A stretch of 47,300 nt of DNA from an uncultured beta proteobacterium. Lineage in GTDB: Bacteria > Pseudomonadota > Gammaproteobacteria > Burkholderiales > Burkholderiaceae_C. Under the pieces are notes generated by a model that saw only the letters and a list, made by a program, of their open reading frames with translations, was not told the DNA's origin and made no database searches. The stretch is from positions 1 through 47,300 of the forward strand of contig CAJAES010000129.1 of assembly GCA_903938815.1 (NCBI GenBank). Direction: 5' to 3'. The position numbers were made by a program, and so were the translations under genes. Of this stretch, positions 14,412 to 23,232 are shown piece after piece. Each line of letters opens with the position of its first letter. The first letter of the stretch is position 1.

Positions 14412-15584
14412 ATGACCGTGCCGGACACCGGCGCGCTGCGCCGCCTTGCGCCGCCCGCTGCCTCGGCCGCACTGGCTGCGGCCGTGCCGCAGGCCGAGCA
14501 GTTGCTGCTGGCCGGGCAGGTGGGCGCCGAAGTGGCCGAGGCACTGACGTCGGCGCTGGACCGTGTGCGCCTCCTGACGGAAACCGGCCGCATCGGCCGC
14601 CGCAGCCTGCTCGCGCTGCAGGCCGATCTGGAACGCGCCAGGCGCGTGGCCATGCTGGGCCAGCAGGTCAGCCGGCTGGCCGGCGGCACCGTGCGCCAGG
14701 CGCCCGAGACGCTGGAACTGCCGCAACTGCTGCGCGACGCGCTGACCCAGCGCGCCAACGAGATCGCCGATTGCGGGCTCGAGGTGCGGCAGGTCCTGCA
14801 GCCGGCCGCAGTGTCGGCCGACCCGTCACTGCTGTTCGCGCTGATCCTGAGCCTGCTGGACTGGGCCTTCGAGCACTGCCGTTCGCAGACCCTGAACCTG
14901 TCCACCAGCCTGAACGAGTGGCCGGTGCACGCGGTGCTGCGCTGCGATTTCGACTGGCGCGCGCCCGACCGCCTGGGCCCCGGCGCCGAACTGGCCTTCG
15001 AGGTGGAGCGGGCCGAGCGCGGCGGCGACCCCGCCGCGCTGGACACCATGCCCTGGCGCCTGGTGGAGCAGGCCTGCCGCGCGCTTGGCGTGCGCATCCG
15101 GCGCGTCGAGACGGCCTGGCAGGTGCAGCTGACGCTCGATTTCCCCGAGACCCCACGCCGCTGGCCGAAGCTGGTCGACGAGCTGACGATGCTCGAGGAC
15201 CCCTACGCCATGAGCACCCAACCGCTGGCCGGCACCCAGGTGCTGGTGCTGGCGTCCCGGGGGGACGTGCGGCACATCGTGCGCGAGGCCACGGCCGACA
15301 TGGGCATGCTGGTCGACATCGTCGACACGCTCGCCGAGGCGCGCGACTATGCGCTGGAGATTCCGCCCGACGTGCTGATCGTCGACGAGCGCGACACCGA
15401 GGTCGACCAGTGGCTGGCCGAACTGCAGGCCGGCGGTTCCGGCCCGCCGCTGGTGCACGTGTCGTCCCGCTTCAAGGGGCTGGAAGTCAGCTCCAGCGGG
15501 CGCTTCGAGCTCACGCGCGTGGGCAGCGAAAGCGCGGTCCGGGACCTGCCCGCAGCCCTGCGCTACGCGCTCAGCAAGGCCTGA
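14412..15584 (+). CDS. Degenerate histidine-kinase/receiver-like protein
   Basis: This is a 390-residue cytoplasmic protein. Residues about 20-100 are helical (Leu/Ala-rich, dimerisation-like). About 100-255 resemble a kinase ATP-binding domain (LFALILSLLDWAFEHC, then DTMPWRLVEQACRALGVRIR), but there is no His box and no clear N, G1 or G2 motif. About 270-390 resemble a receiver domain (QVLVLASRGDVRHIV, PPDVLIVDERD with an Asp at the acceptor position) lacking the conserved Lys. It may be a scaffold or phosphate-independent regulator. No partner is adjacent. Domain assignment is inference from pattern only. Confidence 0.6.
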   Translation: MTVPDTGALRRLAPPAASAALAAAVPQAEQLLLAGQVGAEVAEALTSALDRVRLLTETGRIGRRSLLALQADLERARRVAMLGQQVSRLAGGTVRQAPETLELPQLLRDALTQRANEIADCGLEVRQVLQPAAVSADPSLLFALILSLLDWAFEHCRSQTLNLSTSLNEWPVHAVLRCDFDWRAPDRLGPGAELAFEVERAERGGDPAALDTMPWRLVEQACRALGVRIRRVETAWQVQLTLDFPETPRRWPKLVDELTMLEDPYAMSTQPLAGTQVLVLASRGDVRHIVREATADMGMLVDIVDTLAEARDYALEIPPDVLIVDERDTEVDQWLAELQAGGSGPPLVHVSSRFKGLEVSSSGRFELTRVGSESAVRDLPAALRYALSKA

Positions 15585-15618
15585 GCGCGGCCCCGGCGGC
15601 CGTCAGAATCCGAAGTCG

Positions 15619-16290
15619 TCAGAACCCGAAGACCTTCTTCAGGATCGCGCTGCCGGTGCCCACGGGGTCGGCGCGGATCTTCTTCTCTTCCTCGGCGATC
15701 ATCAGGTACAGGCCGTCCAGCGCCTTGCGCGTGACGTACTGCTGCACGTTCGCGTCCTCGGGCTTCACGAGCCCCAGGCCCTGCGCCTTGCCCGCGACCC
15801 GGTTGTACTTGTCGGCCAGCGACACGCGCTCGGTGGCCTGCGTCACGATGGGCAGGAACTTCTCGCCCAGCGGCGTGCGCGTCTTGCGGGCGAAGAAGTC
15901 CGTCACGGCCGTGTCGCCGCCCTTGACGATGCGCAGCGCGTCTTCCACGCTGATCTGCTTGACGGTGTTGACGAGCAATGTCCGCGCCTCGGGCACGGCG
16001 GCCTCGGCGGCCCGGTTCATGGCCGTCACGAGTTCGTCCACACGCTTGCCCTGGCCGAGCGTGCGCATCAGCTTGGCCGCGTCTTCCAGGTACCCCGGCA
16101 GCGGGATGCGAACCTTCGGGTTGCCGAGAAAGCCATCTGTGCGGCCCAGGCCCTTCACCGCCGCCTCGGCGCCGCGCTCCAGCGCCACGCGGATGCCGCT
16201 GGCGGCATCGGTCTCGTTGAGGGCGGCGTGCGCGCCGGTGGCGGCGGACAGGCCGGCGAGCCCGGCGATCATCAAGCTGCGGCGTTGCAT
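15619..16290 (-). CDS. DUF4197 family exported protein
   Basis: This is a 223-residue protein. It has a twin-Arg-like but short signal peptide (MQRRSLMIAGLAGLSAATGA, cleavage after AHA near residue 23). The mature part is helical with NPKVRIPLPGYLEDAAKLMR, AVTDFFARKTRTPL and ending in ILKKVFGF, all characteristic of DUF4197. Function is unknown; members are predicted periplasmic. A near-perfect 16-base tandem duplication (15601-15632) covers its stop codon. It follows the LysR gene on the same strand with a 45-base gap. Confidence 0.87.
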   Translation of the reverse strand: MQRRSLMIAGLAGLSAATGAHAALNETDAASGIRVALERGAEAAVKGLGRTDGFLGNPKVRIPLPGYLEDAAKLMRTLGQGKRVDELVTAMNRAAEAAVPEARTLLVNTVKQISVEDALRIVKGGDTAVTDFFARKTRTPLGEKFLPIVTQATERVSLADKYNRVAGKAQGLGLVKPEDANVQQYVTRKALDGLYLMIAEEEKKIRADPVGTGSAILKKVFGF

Positions 16291-16335
16291 GGGGTTCCTT
16301 CCGTTCGCGATGTCGATGTTTCGGGAGTGTGCCAG

Positions 16336-17262
16336 TCAGATCCCTGCCCGCAGACCCTTGGGCCCGCCGTCGACCATGTCCTGCGCAAGGGTCACGAAGC
16401 GCTCCACCAACTGGCTGGGTGCATCTGTCCGGTGCGCCAGGAAGAGCTGGCTGGCGGCATGCGAGGGCTCCAGCGGAGCGTAGCGGACACCGCTCGTGCC
16501 CAGTTGCGTGTACGCGGTGGGCAGCACGGAGATGCCGACACCGGCTGCGACCAGACCGACGATCGTCGTGCCCTCGCGCGCCTCATAGACCACCTGAGGC
16601 ACGAACCCAGCCTGGTTGCACAGGCTCATCACGTGGTCGTGCAGCCCGCATCCGATGCCGCGTGGAAACAGGATCAGCGGCTCCGAAGCGACGGATCTCA
16701 CCGCGATCGGGCCGCTGATGCGGGCCAATGCGTGTCCTTCAGGCAGGACGACCTGCAATTCGTCGCGCCAGAACTCGGTCAGCATCAGGTGTGCGGGCGG
16801 ACGAAACTGCGGCGACGGGCGCAACAGCCCGACATCGATGCGGCCCTCTTCGAGCGCCTGCAACTGGGTTCCCGTGGGCATATGCTCGATCTGCAGCCGG
16901 GCCAGCGGCCACTCGCGACGGAAGGCCTTGATCAGCGCTGCGAAGCCCGGCACCAGCGGCACCGAGCCCGTGAATGCGACGCGAAGCAGTCCGGCCTCGC
17001 CACGGCCCGCCCGCTGGGTCAGCTCGACGCCGTTCGCCAACAGGCTCAGGGTCTGCCGGGCCTGTTCGAGAAATACCTTGCCTGCTTCCGTCAATGCAAT
17101 GCTGCGGTGTGTGCGGTCGATCAGCTGCACGCCGATCTCGCTTTCGAGTGCCATCACCTGCATGCTCAGAGGAGGCTGGCTGATGTTGAGCCGGCGCGCT
17201 GCCACCGTGAAGCTGAGCTCCTCGGCCACGGCCACGAAGTAACGCAGTTGGCGCAGGTCCAT
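16336..17262 (-). CDS. LysR-family transcriptional regulator
   Basis: This is a 308-residue protein. MDLRQLRYFVAVAEELSFTV and RRLNISQPPLSMQVMALESE give the N-terminal winged helix-turn-helix (residues 1-60). The effector-binding domain covers about 90-295. It is divergent from the Bug protein and ligJ genes with a 147-base shared upstream region holding a palindrome, so it most likely regulates them in response to an aromatic acid or pathway intermediate; that is inference from position. Length and domain order are normal. Confidence 0.92.
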   Translation of the reverse strand: MDLRQLRYFVAVAEELSFTVAARRLNISQPPLSMQVMALESEIGVQLIDRTHRSIALTEAGKVFLEQARQTLSLLANGVELTQRAGRGEAGLLRVAFTGSVPLVPGFAALIKAFRREWPLARLQIEHMPTGTQLQALEEGRIDVGLLRPSPQFRPPAHLMLTEFWRDELQVVLPEGHALARISGPIAVRSVASEPLILFPRGIGCGLHDHVMSLCNQAGFVPQVVYEAREGTTIVGLVAAGVGISVLPTAYTQLGTSGVRYAPLEPSHAASQLFLAHRTDAPSQLVERFVTLAQDMVDGGPKGLRAGI

Positions 17263-17264
17263 TT

Positions 17265-17302
17265 ATTCGAACGTCGAATGCATTGGGCGCGAAATATATA
17301 TT
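17265..17302. promoter_or_regulatory. LysR-type operator and promoter between regulator and target genes
   Basis: ATTCGA (17265-17270) and TCGAAT (17274-17279) form a perfect palindrome containing T-N11-A, the LysR recognition pattern. It lies three bases before the regulator's start codon, fitting autorepression. Seventeen bases further is TATATT (17297-17302), a possible -10 for the forward genes, with the palindrome at the -35 position. Confidence 0.5.
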
Positions 17303-17409
17303 GGACTGCAGCCTCGCGCCTCCCGATCATTCTCCTGGCGCCTTCCAGGGCGGGCAACAGCCGCGTCGAAGACCAGGTCGACCGACACCAGAAACCCAGG
17401 AGACAAACC

Positions 17410-18408
17410 ATGCATGAAACCAAGATGACTCCCGCCCGCCGCCGCTGGCTGATGGCGATGTCCGGCGCCGTGGTCGGCACGCTGACAGGTGCGTCGGCCG
17501 CATGGGCTCAGACGTTCCCCACCCGGCCGATCAAGATCCTGGTCGGCTTCGCGCCGGGTGGTGCGATGGACATCGTCGCCCGGGCGGTGGGCCAGAAAGT
17601 GTCCGAGAGCATCGGGCAGCCCGTTGTCATCGAGAACCTGCCAGGGGCTGGCAGCAACATCGCCATCCGTGCACTCATCAACAGCGCGCCGGATGGTCAT
17701 ACCGTCATGCTCGTGGCCAACGGTCTGGCGGCGAACCCGGTTCTCTATCAGCCGCCGCCGTTCGATCCCGAACGCGACGTCATGCCGGTCGCGCTGGTGG
17801 CGCGCCTGCCAGTGGTGATCGCTGCCAACGCCTCGTCCGAGTTTTCCAGCCTCGCGAAGCTGGTCGAGGTGGCCAAGTCTCGCCCGGCCGGGGTGCTCTA
17901 CGCCACGCCGGGCAACGGCTCGACACCGCACCTGGCGATGGAGCTCTTTGCGCGGGCGGCAGGCATCACGCTGGGGCACGTGCCCTACAAGGGGGGCTCA
18001 CCGGCGATCTCCGACGTACTCGGCGGGCAACTGCCACTGGTTGTCGTGAACGCGGTCGAGGTTCTGCCGCACGTGAAGGCCGGCCGATTGAGGGTGCTCG
18101 CCGCGCTGAGCTCCGAGCGTGTCACCACGCTCCCGGACACGCCGACCATCGCGGAGTCCGGCTACCCGGGTTTCGAGGCCTCCGTCTGGCACGCCTTCAT
18201 TGCGCCGCGTGGCACGCCCGGCGTAGTCATCGACAAGCTGAGCGCGGAGGTCCGCAAGGCGCTCGCTCTGCCGGAGATCAAGGAGCGCCTGGCCGCCCTG
18301 GGCGCGGAGGTGTCACCGACAGGCCCCGAGCCACTGGGCACGCTGGTCCGTGCGGAGCGCGAGCGCTACGGCCGGCTCATCCGCGAAGCCAAGATCCAGG
18401 CCAACTGA
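17410..18408 (+). CDS. Bug/TctC-family tripartite tricarboxylate transporter substrate-binding protein
   Basis: This is a 332-residue exported protein. The signal peptide has a twin-arginine-like start (ARRRWLMAMSG) and ends after about residue 36 (AWAQ). The mature part starts TFPTRPIKILVGFAPGGAMD, the hallmark of the very large Bug family in Burkholderiales, and includes HVPYKGGSPAISDVLGGQLP. It binds a carboxylic or aromatic acid in the periplasm. AGGAGA precedes the ATG by 7-8 bases. The TctA and TctB membrane subunits are absent here. The pairing with ligJ suggests an aromatic or oxo-acid ligand. Confidence 0.92.
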   Translation: MHETKMTPARRRWLMAMSGAVVGTLTGASAAWAQTFPTRPIKILVGFAPGGAMDIVARAVGQKVSESIGQPVVIENLPGAGSNIAIRALINSAPDGHTVMLVANGLAANPVLYQPPPFDPERDVMPVALVARLPVVIAANASSEFSSLAKLVEVAKSRPAGVLYATPGNGSTPHLAMELFARAAGITLGHVPYKGGSPAISDVLGGQLPLVVVNAVEVLPHVKAGRLRVLAALSSERVTTLPDTPTIAESGYPGFEASVWHAFIAPRGTPGVVIDKLSAEVRKALALPEIKERLAALGAEVSPTGPEPLGTLVRAERERYGRLIREAKIQAN

Positions 18409-18493
18409 CCCGCCCGTTCACCGGCCGAAAGACACGCCCACCGACCCGGCAGCGCCGGGGTCGGCAGCTTGGCGTGGAGAAAGGAAACCGATC

Positions 18494-19519
18494 TTGATCA
18501 TCGATGCCCACGGGCACTTCACGACGGCGCCGAAGGCGCTGGAAGCCTGGCGGATGCGGCAGATCGCCGCGGTGGCGAACCACGCCGGGATGCCGCACCC
18601 GAGCGAACTGCGCATCGGCGATGACGAACTGCGCGAGGCGCTGGAAACGAACCAGCTGCGCCAGATGCGCCAGCGCGGCCACGACCTGACCCTCTTCAGC
18701 CCACGCGCCATCTTCATGGCCCACCACATCGGTGACTTCCAGGTCTCGGCCACCTGGGCGGCCATCTGCAACGAGGTTTGCTTCCGCGCGGCCAGCCTTT
18801 ACCCCGCGCACTTCGCGCCGGCGGCGATGCTGCCGCAGAGCCCCGGCGTCGACCCGGCCAGCTGCATTCCGGAACTGGAGCGCTGCGTGCGGGAGTACGG
18901 GATCGTCGGCGTCAACCTGAACCCCGACCCTTCCGGCGGCCACTGGACCAGCCCGCCCCTGAGCGACCGGCACTGGTACCCGCTGTACGAGAAGCTGGTC
19001 GAGTACGACCTGCCGGCGATGATCCATGTCAGCCAGAGCTGCAATGCCTGCTTCCACACCACGGGCGCGCACTATCTCAACGCCGACACCACCGCCTTCA
19101 TGCAGTGCCTGGATTCCGATCTCTTTCGCGATTTCCCGGGCCTGCGCTTCGTCATCCCCCACGGGGGCGGCGCCGTGCCGTACCACTGGGGCCGCTTCCG
19201 CGGGCTGGCGCAGGCGTCGGGCCGGCCGCCGCTGCAGCAGCACCTGCTGGGCAACGTGTTCTTCGACACCTGCGTCTACCACCAGCCGGGCATCGACCTG
19301 CTGACGAAGGTGATCCCGGTCGAGAACCTGCTGTTCGCGAGCGAGATGATCGGCGCCGTGCGCGGGGTGGACCCTGACACGGGCCACAATTTCGACGACA
19401 CCCGCCGCTACATCGAGGCCGCGGACCTGGACCCGAAGGCGCGACACCTGATCTTCGAGGGCAACGCGCGGCGGGTGTACCCGCGCCTGGATGCGCGGCT
19501 CAAGGCGCAGGGGCGCTGA
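18494..19519 (+). CDS. ligJ: 4-oxalomesaconate hydratase, LigJ type (amidohydrolase superfamily)
   Basis: This is a 341-residue protein read from a TTG start; GGAGAAAGG lies about 10 bases upstream and no ATG fits. IIDAHGHFTTAPKALEAW carries the metal-binding His-x-His of the amidohydrolase barrel. NLNPDPSGGHWTSPPL, CNACFHTTGAHYLNADTTAF and FVIPHGGGAVPYHWGRFRGL are diagnostic of LigJ. The enzyme hydrates 4-oxalomesaconate in the protocatechuate 4,5-cleavage and gallate pathways. No other pathway gene is in the window, so it may complement a distant cluster. Confidence 0.88.
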   Translation: MIIDAHGHFTTAPKALEAWRMRQIAAVANHAGMPHPSELRIGDDELREALETNQLRQMRQRGHDLTLFSPRAIFMAHHIGDFQVSATWAAICNEVCFRAASLYPAHFAPAAMLPQSPGVDPASCIPELERCVREYGIVGVNLNPDPSGGHWTSPPLSDRHWYPLYEKLVEYDLPAMIHVSQSCNACFHTTGAHYLNADTTAFMQCLDSDLFRDFPGLRFVIPHGGGAVPYHWGRFRGLAQASGRPPLQQHLLGNVFFDTCVYHQPGIDLLTKVIPVENLLFASEMIGAVRGVDPDTGHNFDDTRRYIEAADLDPKARHLIFEGNARRVYPRLDARLKAQGR

Positions 19520-19587
19520 AGGGCTACGGGTCGGCGCGGCCGCCCGCCCATTGAACGTCAGTCTCGCCCGGCGACGATGCCCGTCGC

Positions 19588-20556
19588 TCAGGTGCCGACC
19601 ACCCCAGCCGCATGCGCCTGCTGGTCGGCGTGGTAGCTGCTGCGCACCATCGCACCCACGGCGGCGTGGCTGAAGCCCATCTCGTAGGCGGCGGCCTCGA
19701 ACATCTTGAAGGTGTCCGGGTGCACGTAGCGGCGCACCGGCAGGTGGTGGCCGCTAGGCGCCAGGTACTGGCCGATGGTGAGCATGTCGATGTCGTGCGC
19801 GCGCATGTCGCGCATCACCTGCAGGATCTCCTCGTCCGTCTCGCCCAGGCCCACCATGATGCCGCTCTTGGTGGGCACGCCGGGGTGCAGGGCCTTGAAC
19901 TTCTTCAGCAGGTTCAGGCTGAAGGCGTAGTCGCTGCCGGGGCGCGCTTCCTTGTACAGGCGCGGCGCGGTCTCGAGGTTGTGGTTCATCACGTCGGGCG
20001 GCGCGGCCGTCAGGATGGACAGCGCGCGGTCGTCGCGGCCGCGGAAATCGGGCACCAGGATCTCGATCTGCGTGGCCGGCGACAGCGCACGCGTCTGCTG
20101 GATGCAATCGACGAAGTGCGCCGCGCCGCCGTCGCGCAGGTCGTCGCGGTCGACGCTCGTGATCACGACGTACTTGAGCTTCAGCGCGGCGATGGTGCGC
20201 GCCAGGTTCAGCGGTTCATCGGCGTCCAGCGGGTCGGGGCGGCCGTGGCCGACATCGCAGAACGGGCAGCGGCGCGTGCACTTGTCGCCCATGATCATGA
20301 AGGTGGCCGTGCCCTTGCCGAAGCACTCGCCGATGTTCGGGCAGGAGGCTTCCTCGCAGACCGTGTGCAGCTTGTGCTCGCGCAGGATCTGCTTGATCTC
20401 GTAGAAGCGCGTGCTGGGGCTGCCCGCCTTGACGCGGATCCAGTCGGGCTTCTTGAGGACTTCGGCCGCCACCACCTTGATGGGGATGCGCGAGGTCTTG
20501 GCCTGCGCCTTCTGCTTGGCGGTGGCGTCGTAGGCGGGGGGCGCAGGGTTTTCCAT
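19588..20556 (-). CDS. lipA: Lipoyl synthase
   Basis: This is a 322-residue radical-SAM enzyme that inserts two sulfurs into octanoyl groups on lipoate-dependent enzymes. The auxiliary cluster cysteines are Cys67, 72 and 78 (VCEEASCPNIGEC). The radical-SAM cysteines are Cys93, 97 and 100 (CTRRCPFC). The length is normal. Its usual partner lipB lies about 2 kb upstream on the same strand, separated by two forward genes, so lipA needs its own promoter in the 92 bases before the divergent DUF4331 gene. Confidence 0.95.
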   Translation of the reverse strand: MENPAPPAYDATAKQKAQAKTSRIPIKVVAAEVLKKPDWIRVKAGSPSTRFYEIKQILREHKLHTVCEEASCPNIGECFGKGTATFMIMGDKCTRRCPFCDVGHGRPDPLDADEPLNLARTIAALKLKYVVITSVDRDDLRDGGAAHFVDCIQQTRALSPATQIEILVPDFRGRDDRALSILTAAPPDVMNHNLETAPRLYKEARPGSDYAFSLNLLKKFKALHPGVPTKSGIMVGLGETDEEILQVMRDMRAHDIDMLTIGQYLAPSGHHLPVRRYVHPDTFKMFEAAAYEMGFSHAAVGAMVRSSYHADQQAHAAGVVGT

Positions 20557-20648
20557 GGGCCTGAATTCTAGGCCGCTGCATCCAGTGCGGGGTGGGCTGC
20601 GTAGAAGCCAACACCGGCGAGTTGCCGGAACCGCCAGGAGATTCCCCC

Positions 20649-22187
20649 ATGCCCCGATTCCCGAAACCCGTCATCGCCCCGATCCTCGGCGCCGCCCTGC
20701 TGACCGCCTGCGGGCTCGTCGGCGCGTCCAGCCACCGAGAAGCGCCGTTCATCACGACCGCGCCGAAGGTCGACGCCACCGACTTCTACATGTTCCGCAG
20801 CTACGAGCCGGGCCGCGCCGACTACGTGACCGTGATCGCCAACTACGTGCCCCTGCAGGACGCCTACGGCGGCCCGAACTACTTCGCGATGGACCCGAAC
20901 GCGCTGTACGAGATCCACCTCGACAACAACGGCGACGCCAGGGAAGACATCACCTTCCAGTTCCGCTTCCAGAACAAGCTCGCGGCCGGCGGCCAGGGCG
21001 TCTCGCTGAACATCGGCGGCAAGAACGTCGCCATTCCGCTCGTGCAGGCCGGCAGCGTCAGCGGCCCGAAGGACGCGGCGCTGAACCTCGCCGAGACCTT
21101 CAGCATCGACGTCCGGCGCGGCGACCGGCGCAAGGGCGCGGGCGGCGCCGTCACCAACGCGAGCGGCGGCGGCGCGGTGTTCCCGAAGCCGGTCGACAAC
21201 ATCGGCGTGAAGACCATCCCCGACTACCCGGGCTACGCAGCGCAGCACGTGTACACCGTCAACGTACCGGGCTGCAGCATGCCCGCCCGCGTGTTCGTGG
21301 GCCAGCGGCAGGACCCGTTCGCCGTCAACCTGGGCACGATCTTCGACCTCGTGAACGCGCCTGTCTCTGTCATCACCGACCCGACGCTGATCAATGCCGC
21401 GCCCAACACCATCGGCAACAAGAACGTCACCACGCTCGCGATGGAGCTTCACACCTCCTGCATCGTCCAGGGCGATGCCGTGATCGGCGGCTGGACGAGC
21501 GCCAGCCTGCGCCAGGCGCGCCTGCTCGACGGCAGCCCCGTGTCCGGCCACCAGACGAGCGAGAAGGTGGGAGGTGCGTGGACGCAGGTCTCGCGCCTGG
21601 GCATGCCACTGGTCAACGAGGTGGTCATCGGCCTGAAGGACAAGGACAGGTTCAACGCGTCCCGCCCGTCCGGCGACGGCCAGTTCATCGACTACGTGAC
21701 GAACCCGACCCTGCCCGCGCTGCTGGAGATCGCGCTCGGCGCGCCGGGCATCGCGCCCACCAACTTCCCGCGCAGCGACCTCGTCACGACCTTCCTGACG
21801 GGCATCGCCGGCGTCAACCAGCCGCGCAACGTGGTGGCGTCCGAGATGCTGCGCCTGAACACCGGCATCGCGCCGGTGCCCTTCGAGCAGCAGAACCGCC
21901 TCGGCGTGGTGGGCAACCTGCTGGCAGGCGGCAGCGACAACGCCGGCTTCCCGAACGGACGCCGGCCCAAGGACGACGTGGTGGACATCGCGCTGGTCGC
22001 GATGATGGGCGGCCTGTGCGTGGCCAACGGCGATGCCGACGCGCTCGGCTTCGGCCCGGCGTGCAAGCCCTCGGCGGTGCCGCTGGGCGCCACCGCCTTC
22101 AAGCTGCACGACGCCGTCGATCAGGCCGTGGCGCCGCTGCTGGCGGGGTTTCCGTACCTGAACACGCCGCTGCCCGGCAGCCGCTGA
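20649..22187 (+). CDS. DUF4331 family exported protein
   Basis: This is a 512-residue protein from the ATG preceded by CAGGAG. The signal peptide ends near GASSHREAPF; ASSHREAP is the typical mature N-terminus of this family. Conserved segments include DATDFYMFRSYEPGR, YEIHLDNNGDAREDITFQFR and a C-terminal DDVVDIALVAMMGG. Function is unknown; members are secreted or periplasmic. It is co-transcribed with the small lipoprotein gene 11 bases downstream. It is inserted between lipA and lipB, which run the other way. Confidence 0.88.
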   Translation: MPRFPKPVIAPILGAALLTACGLVGASSHREAPFITTAPKVDATDFYMFRSYEPGRADYVTVIANYVPLQDAYGGPNYFAMDPNALYEIHLDNNGDAREDITFQFRFQNKLAAGGQGVSLNIGGKNVAIPLVQAGSVSGPKDAALNLAETFSIDVRRGDRRKGAGGAVTNASGGGAVFPKPVDNIGVKTIPDYPGYAAQHVYTVNVPGCSMPARVFVGQRQDPFAVNLGTIFDLVNAPVSVITDPTLINAAPNTIGNKNVTTLAMELHTSCIVQGDAVIGGWTSASLRQARLLDGSPVSGHQTSEKVGGAWTQVSRLGMPLVNEVVIGLKDKDRFNASRPSGDGQFIDYVTNPTLPALLEIALGAPGIAPTNFPRSDLVTTFLTGIAGVNQPRNVVASEMLRLNTGIAPVPFEQQNRLGVVGNLLAGGSDNAGFPNGRRPKDDVVDIALVAMMGGLCVANGDADALGFGPACKPSAVPLGATAFKLHDAVDQAVAPLLAGFPYLNTPLPGSR

Positions 22188-22198
22188 AGGAGGCCGAC

Positions 22199-22447
22199 AT
22201 GAACATGCGCCTCCTGTGCACCACCGGCATCGCCGTGCTGCTGCTCGCCGCCTGCGGCGGCAGCGACCATGACGAACCGCCCGCGGCCGTGGACCCGCTG
22301 GCCGTCCCTGCCAGCGCCACCGCGTCGCCCATGGCCTACACCGACTACGTGGCCACCCGGCCCGCGGACGACATGATGGACCCGCTGCTGGTGAACGGCA
22401 TCGTGCCGCCCGTCAGCGACGAGGACGAGCCCGCGCCGCTGCGGTGA
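22199..22447 (+). CDS. Small predicted lipoprotein
   Basis: This is an 82-residue protein with a strong ribosome binding site (AAGGAGG) 6 bases before the ATG. The signal sequence ends in the lipobox LAAC (residues 16-19). The short mature part is acidic and proline-rich (PPAAVDPLAVPASATASP, ending DEDEPAPLR). I know no family. Its tight spacing after the DUF4331 gene suggests a joint role at the cell envelope. Confidence 0.7.
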   Translation: MNMRLLCTTGIAVLLLAACGGSDHDEPPAAVDPLAVPASATASPMAYTDYVATRPADDMMDPLLVNGIVPPVSDEDEPAPLR

Positions 22448-22477
22448 CGACTCGCTGACCCGCCCACCCTTCAGGAT

Positions 22478-23146
22478 TCAGGGTGTCAGATGCCGCTGCA
22501 GCGCCTTCGCCAGGCGCTCGGCGGCATCGTTCCATTCGATGTCCACGCCCAGCGAGCGCAGGTCCACCGTCGCGAGGCCCGCGTAGCCGCAGGGGTCGAT
22601 GCGAGAGAAGGGCTCGAGATCCATCGCCACGTTCAGCGCGAGCCCGTGGTAGCTGCAGTGGCGGCTGACCTTGATGCCCAGCGCCGCGATCTTGCCCAGG
22701 CCCGCGAAGGGGTTGCCGCCCGGCCCGTGGGGGGCCAGCGCGGCATGGCTGAAGGGGTCGTCGAGCCGGACGTAGATGCCCGGCGCGCCCACGATGCGGT
22801 GGCCGGTGACGCCGCAGGATTCCAGCACCCGCAGCACCGCCGATTCCAGCCGGAAGACGAATTCCTTGACGTAGATGCCCATGCGCTGAAGGTCCACCAG
22901 CGGATAGGCCACCACCTGGCCCGGGCCGTGGTACGTGACCTGCCCGCCGCGCTGGGTCTGCACGACCGGGATGCCGCTCGCGCCCAGCACGTGTTCGGGC
23001 CGGCCGGCCAGGCCCTGCGTGAAGACGGGGTCGTGCTCGACGAGCCAGAGTTCGTCCTCGGTCTCGGGCCCGCGTGCGGCGGTGAATTCGCGCATCGCGG
23101 TCTCGATGCCGTCGTAGGGGCGGCGGCCCAGGGTCAGCACCTGCAT
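22478..23146 (-). CDS. lipB: Octanoyl-[acyl carrier protein]:protein octanoyltransferase
   Basis: This is a 222-residue enzyme that moves octanoate from ACP to lipoate-requiring proteins. RGGQVTYHGPGQVVAYPLVD, GKIAALGIKVSRHCSYHGLA with the catalytic Lys152, and RIDPCGYAGL with the catalytic Cys186 are all present. An insert of about 15 residues (near 130-148, rich in Pro, Gly and His) precedes the Lys and makes the protein slightly longer than most. It acts just before LipA in the same pathway. Confidence 0.94.
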   Translation of the reverse strand: MQVLTLGRRPYDGIETAMREFTAARGPETEDELWLVEHDPVFTQGLAGRPEHVLGASGIPVVQTQRGGQVTYHGPGQVVAYPLVDLQRMGIYVKEFVFRLESAVLRVLESCGVTGHRIVGAPGIYVRLDDPFSHAALAPHGPGGNPFAGLGKIAALGIKVSRHCSYHGLALNVAMDLEPFSRIDPCGYAGLATVDLRSLGVDIEWNDAAERLAKALQRHLTP

Positions 23147-23232
23147 GGCGCCAGTGTAGCGAGGGGGATTGCGTCAGAACCTGCGCGCCGTCGCGACCCA
23201 GCGCGTATCGTCCATCACCGACTGGAGCCGAG

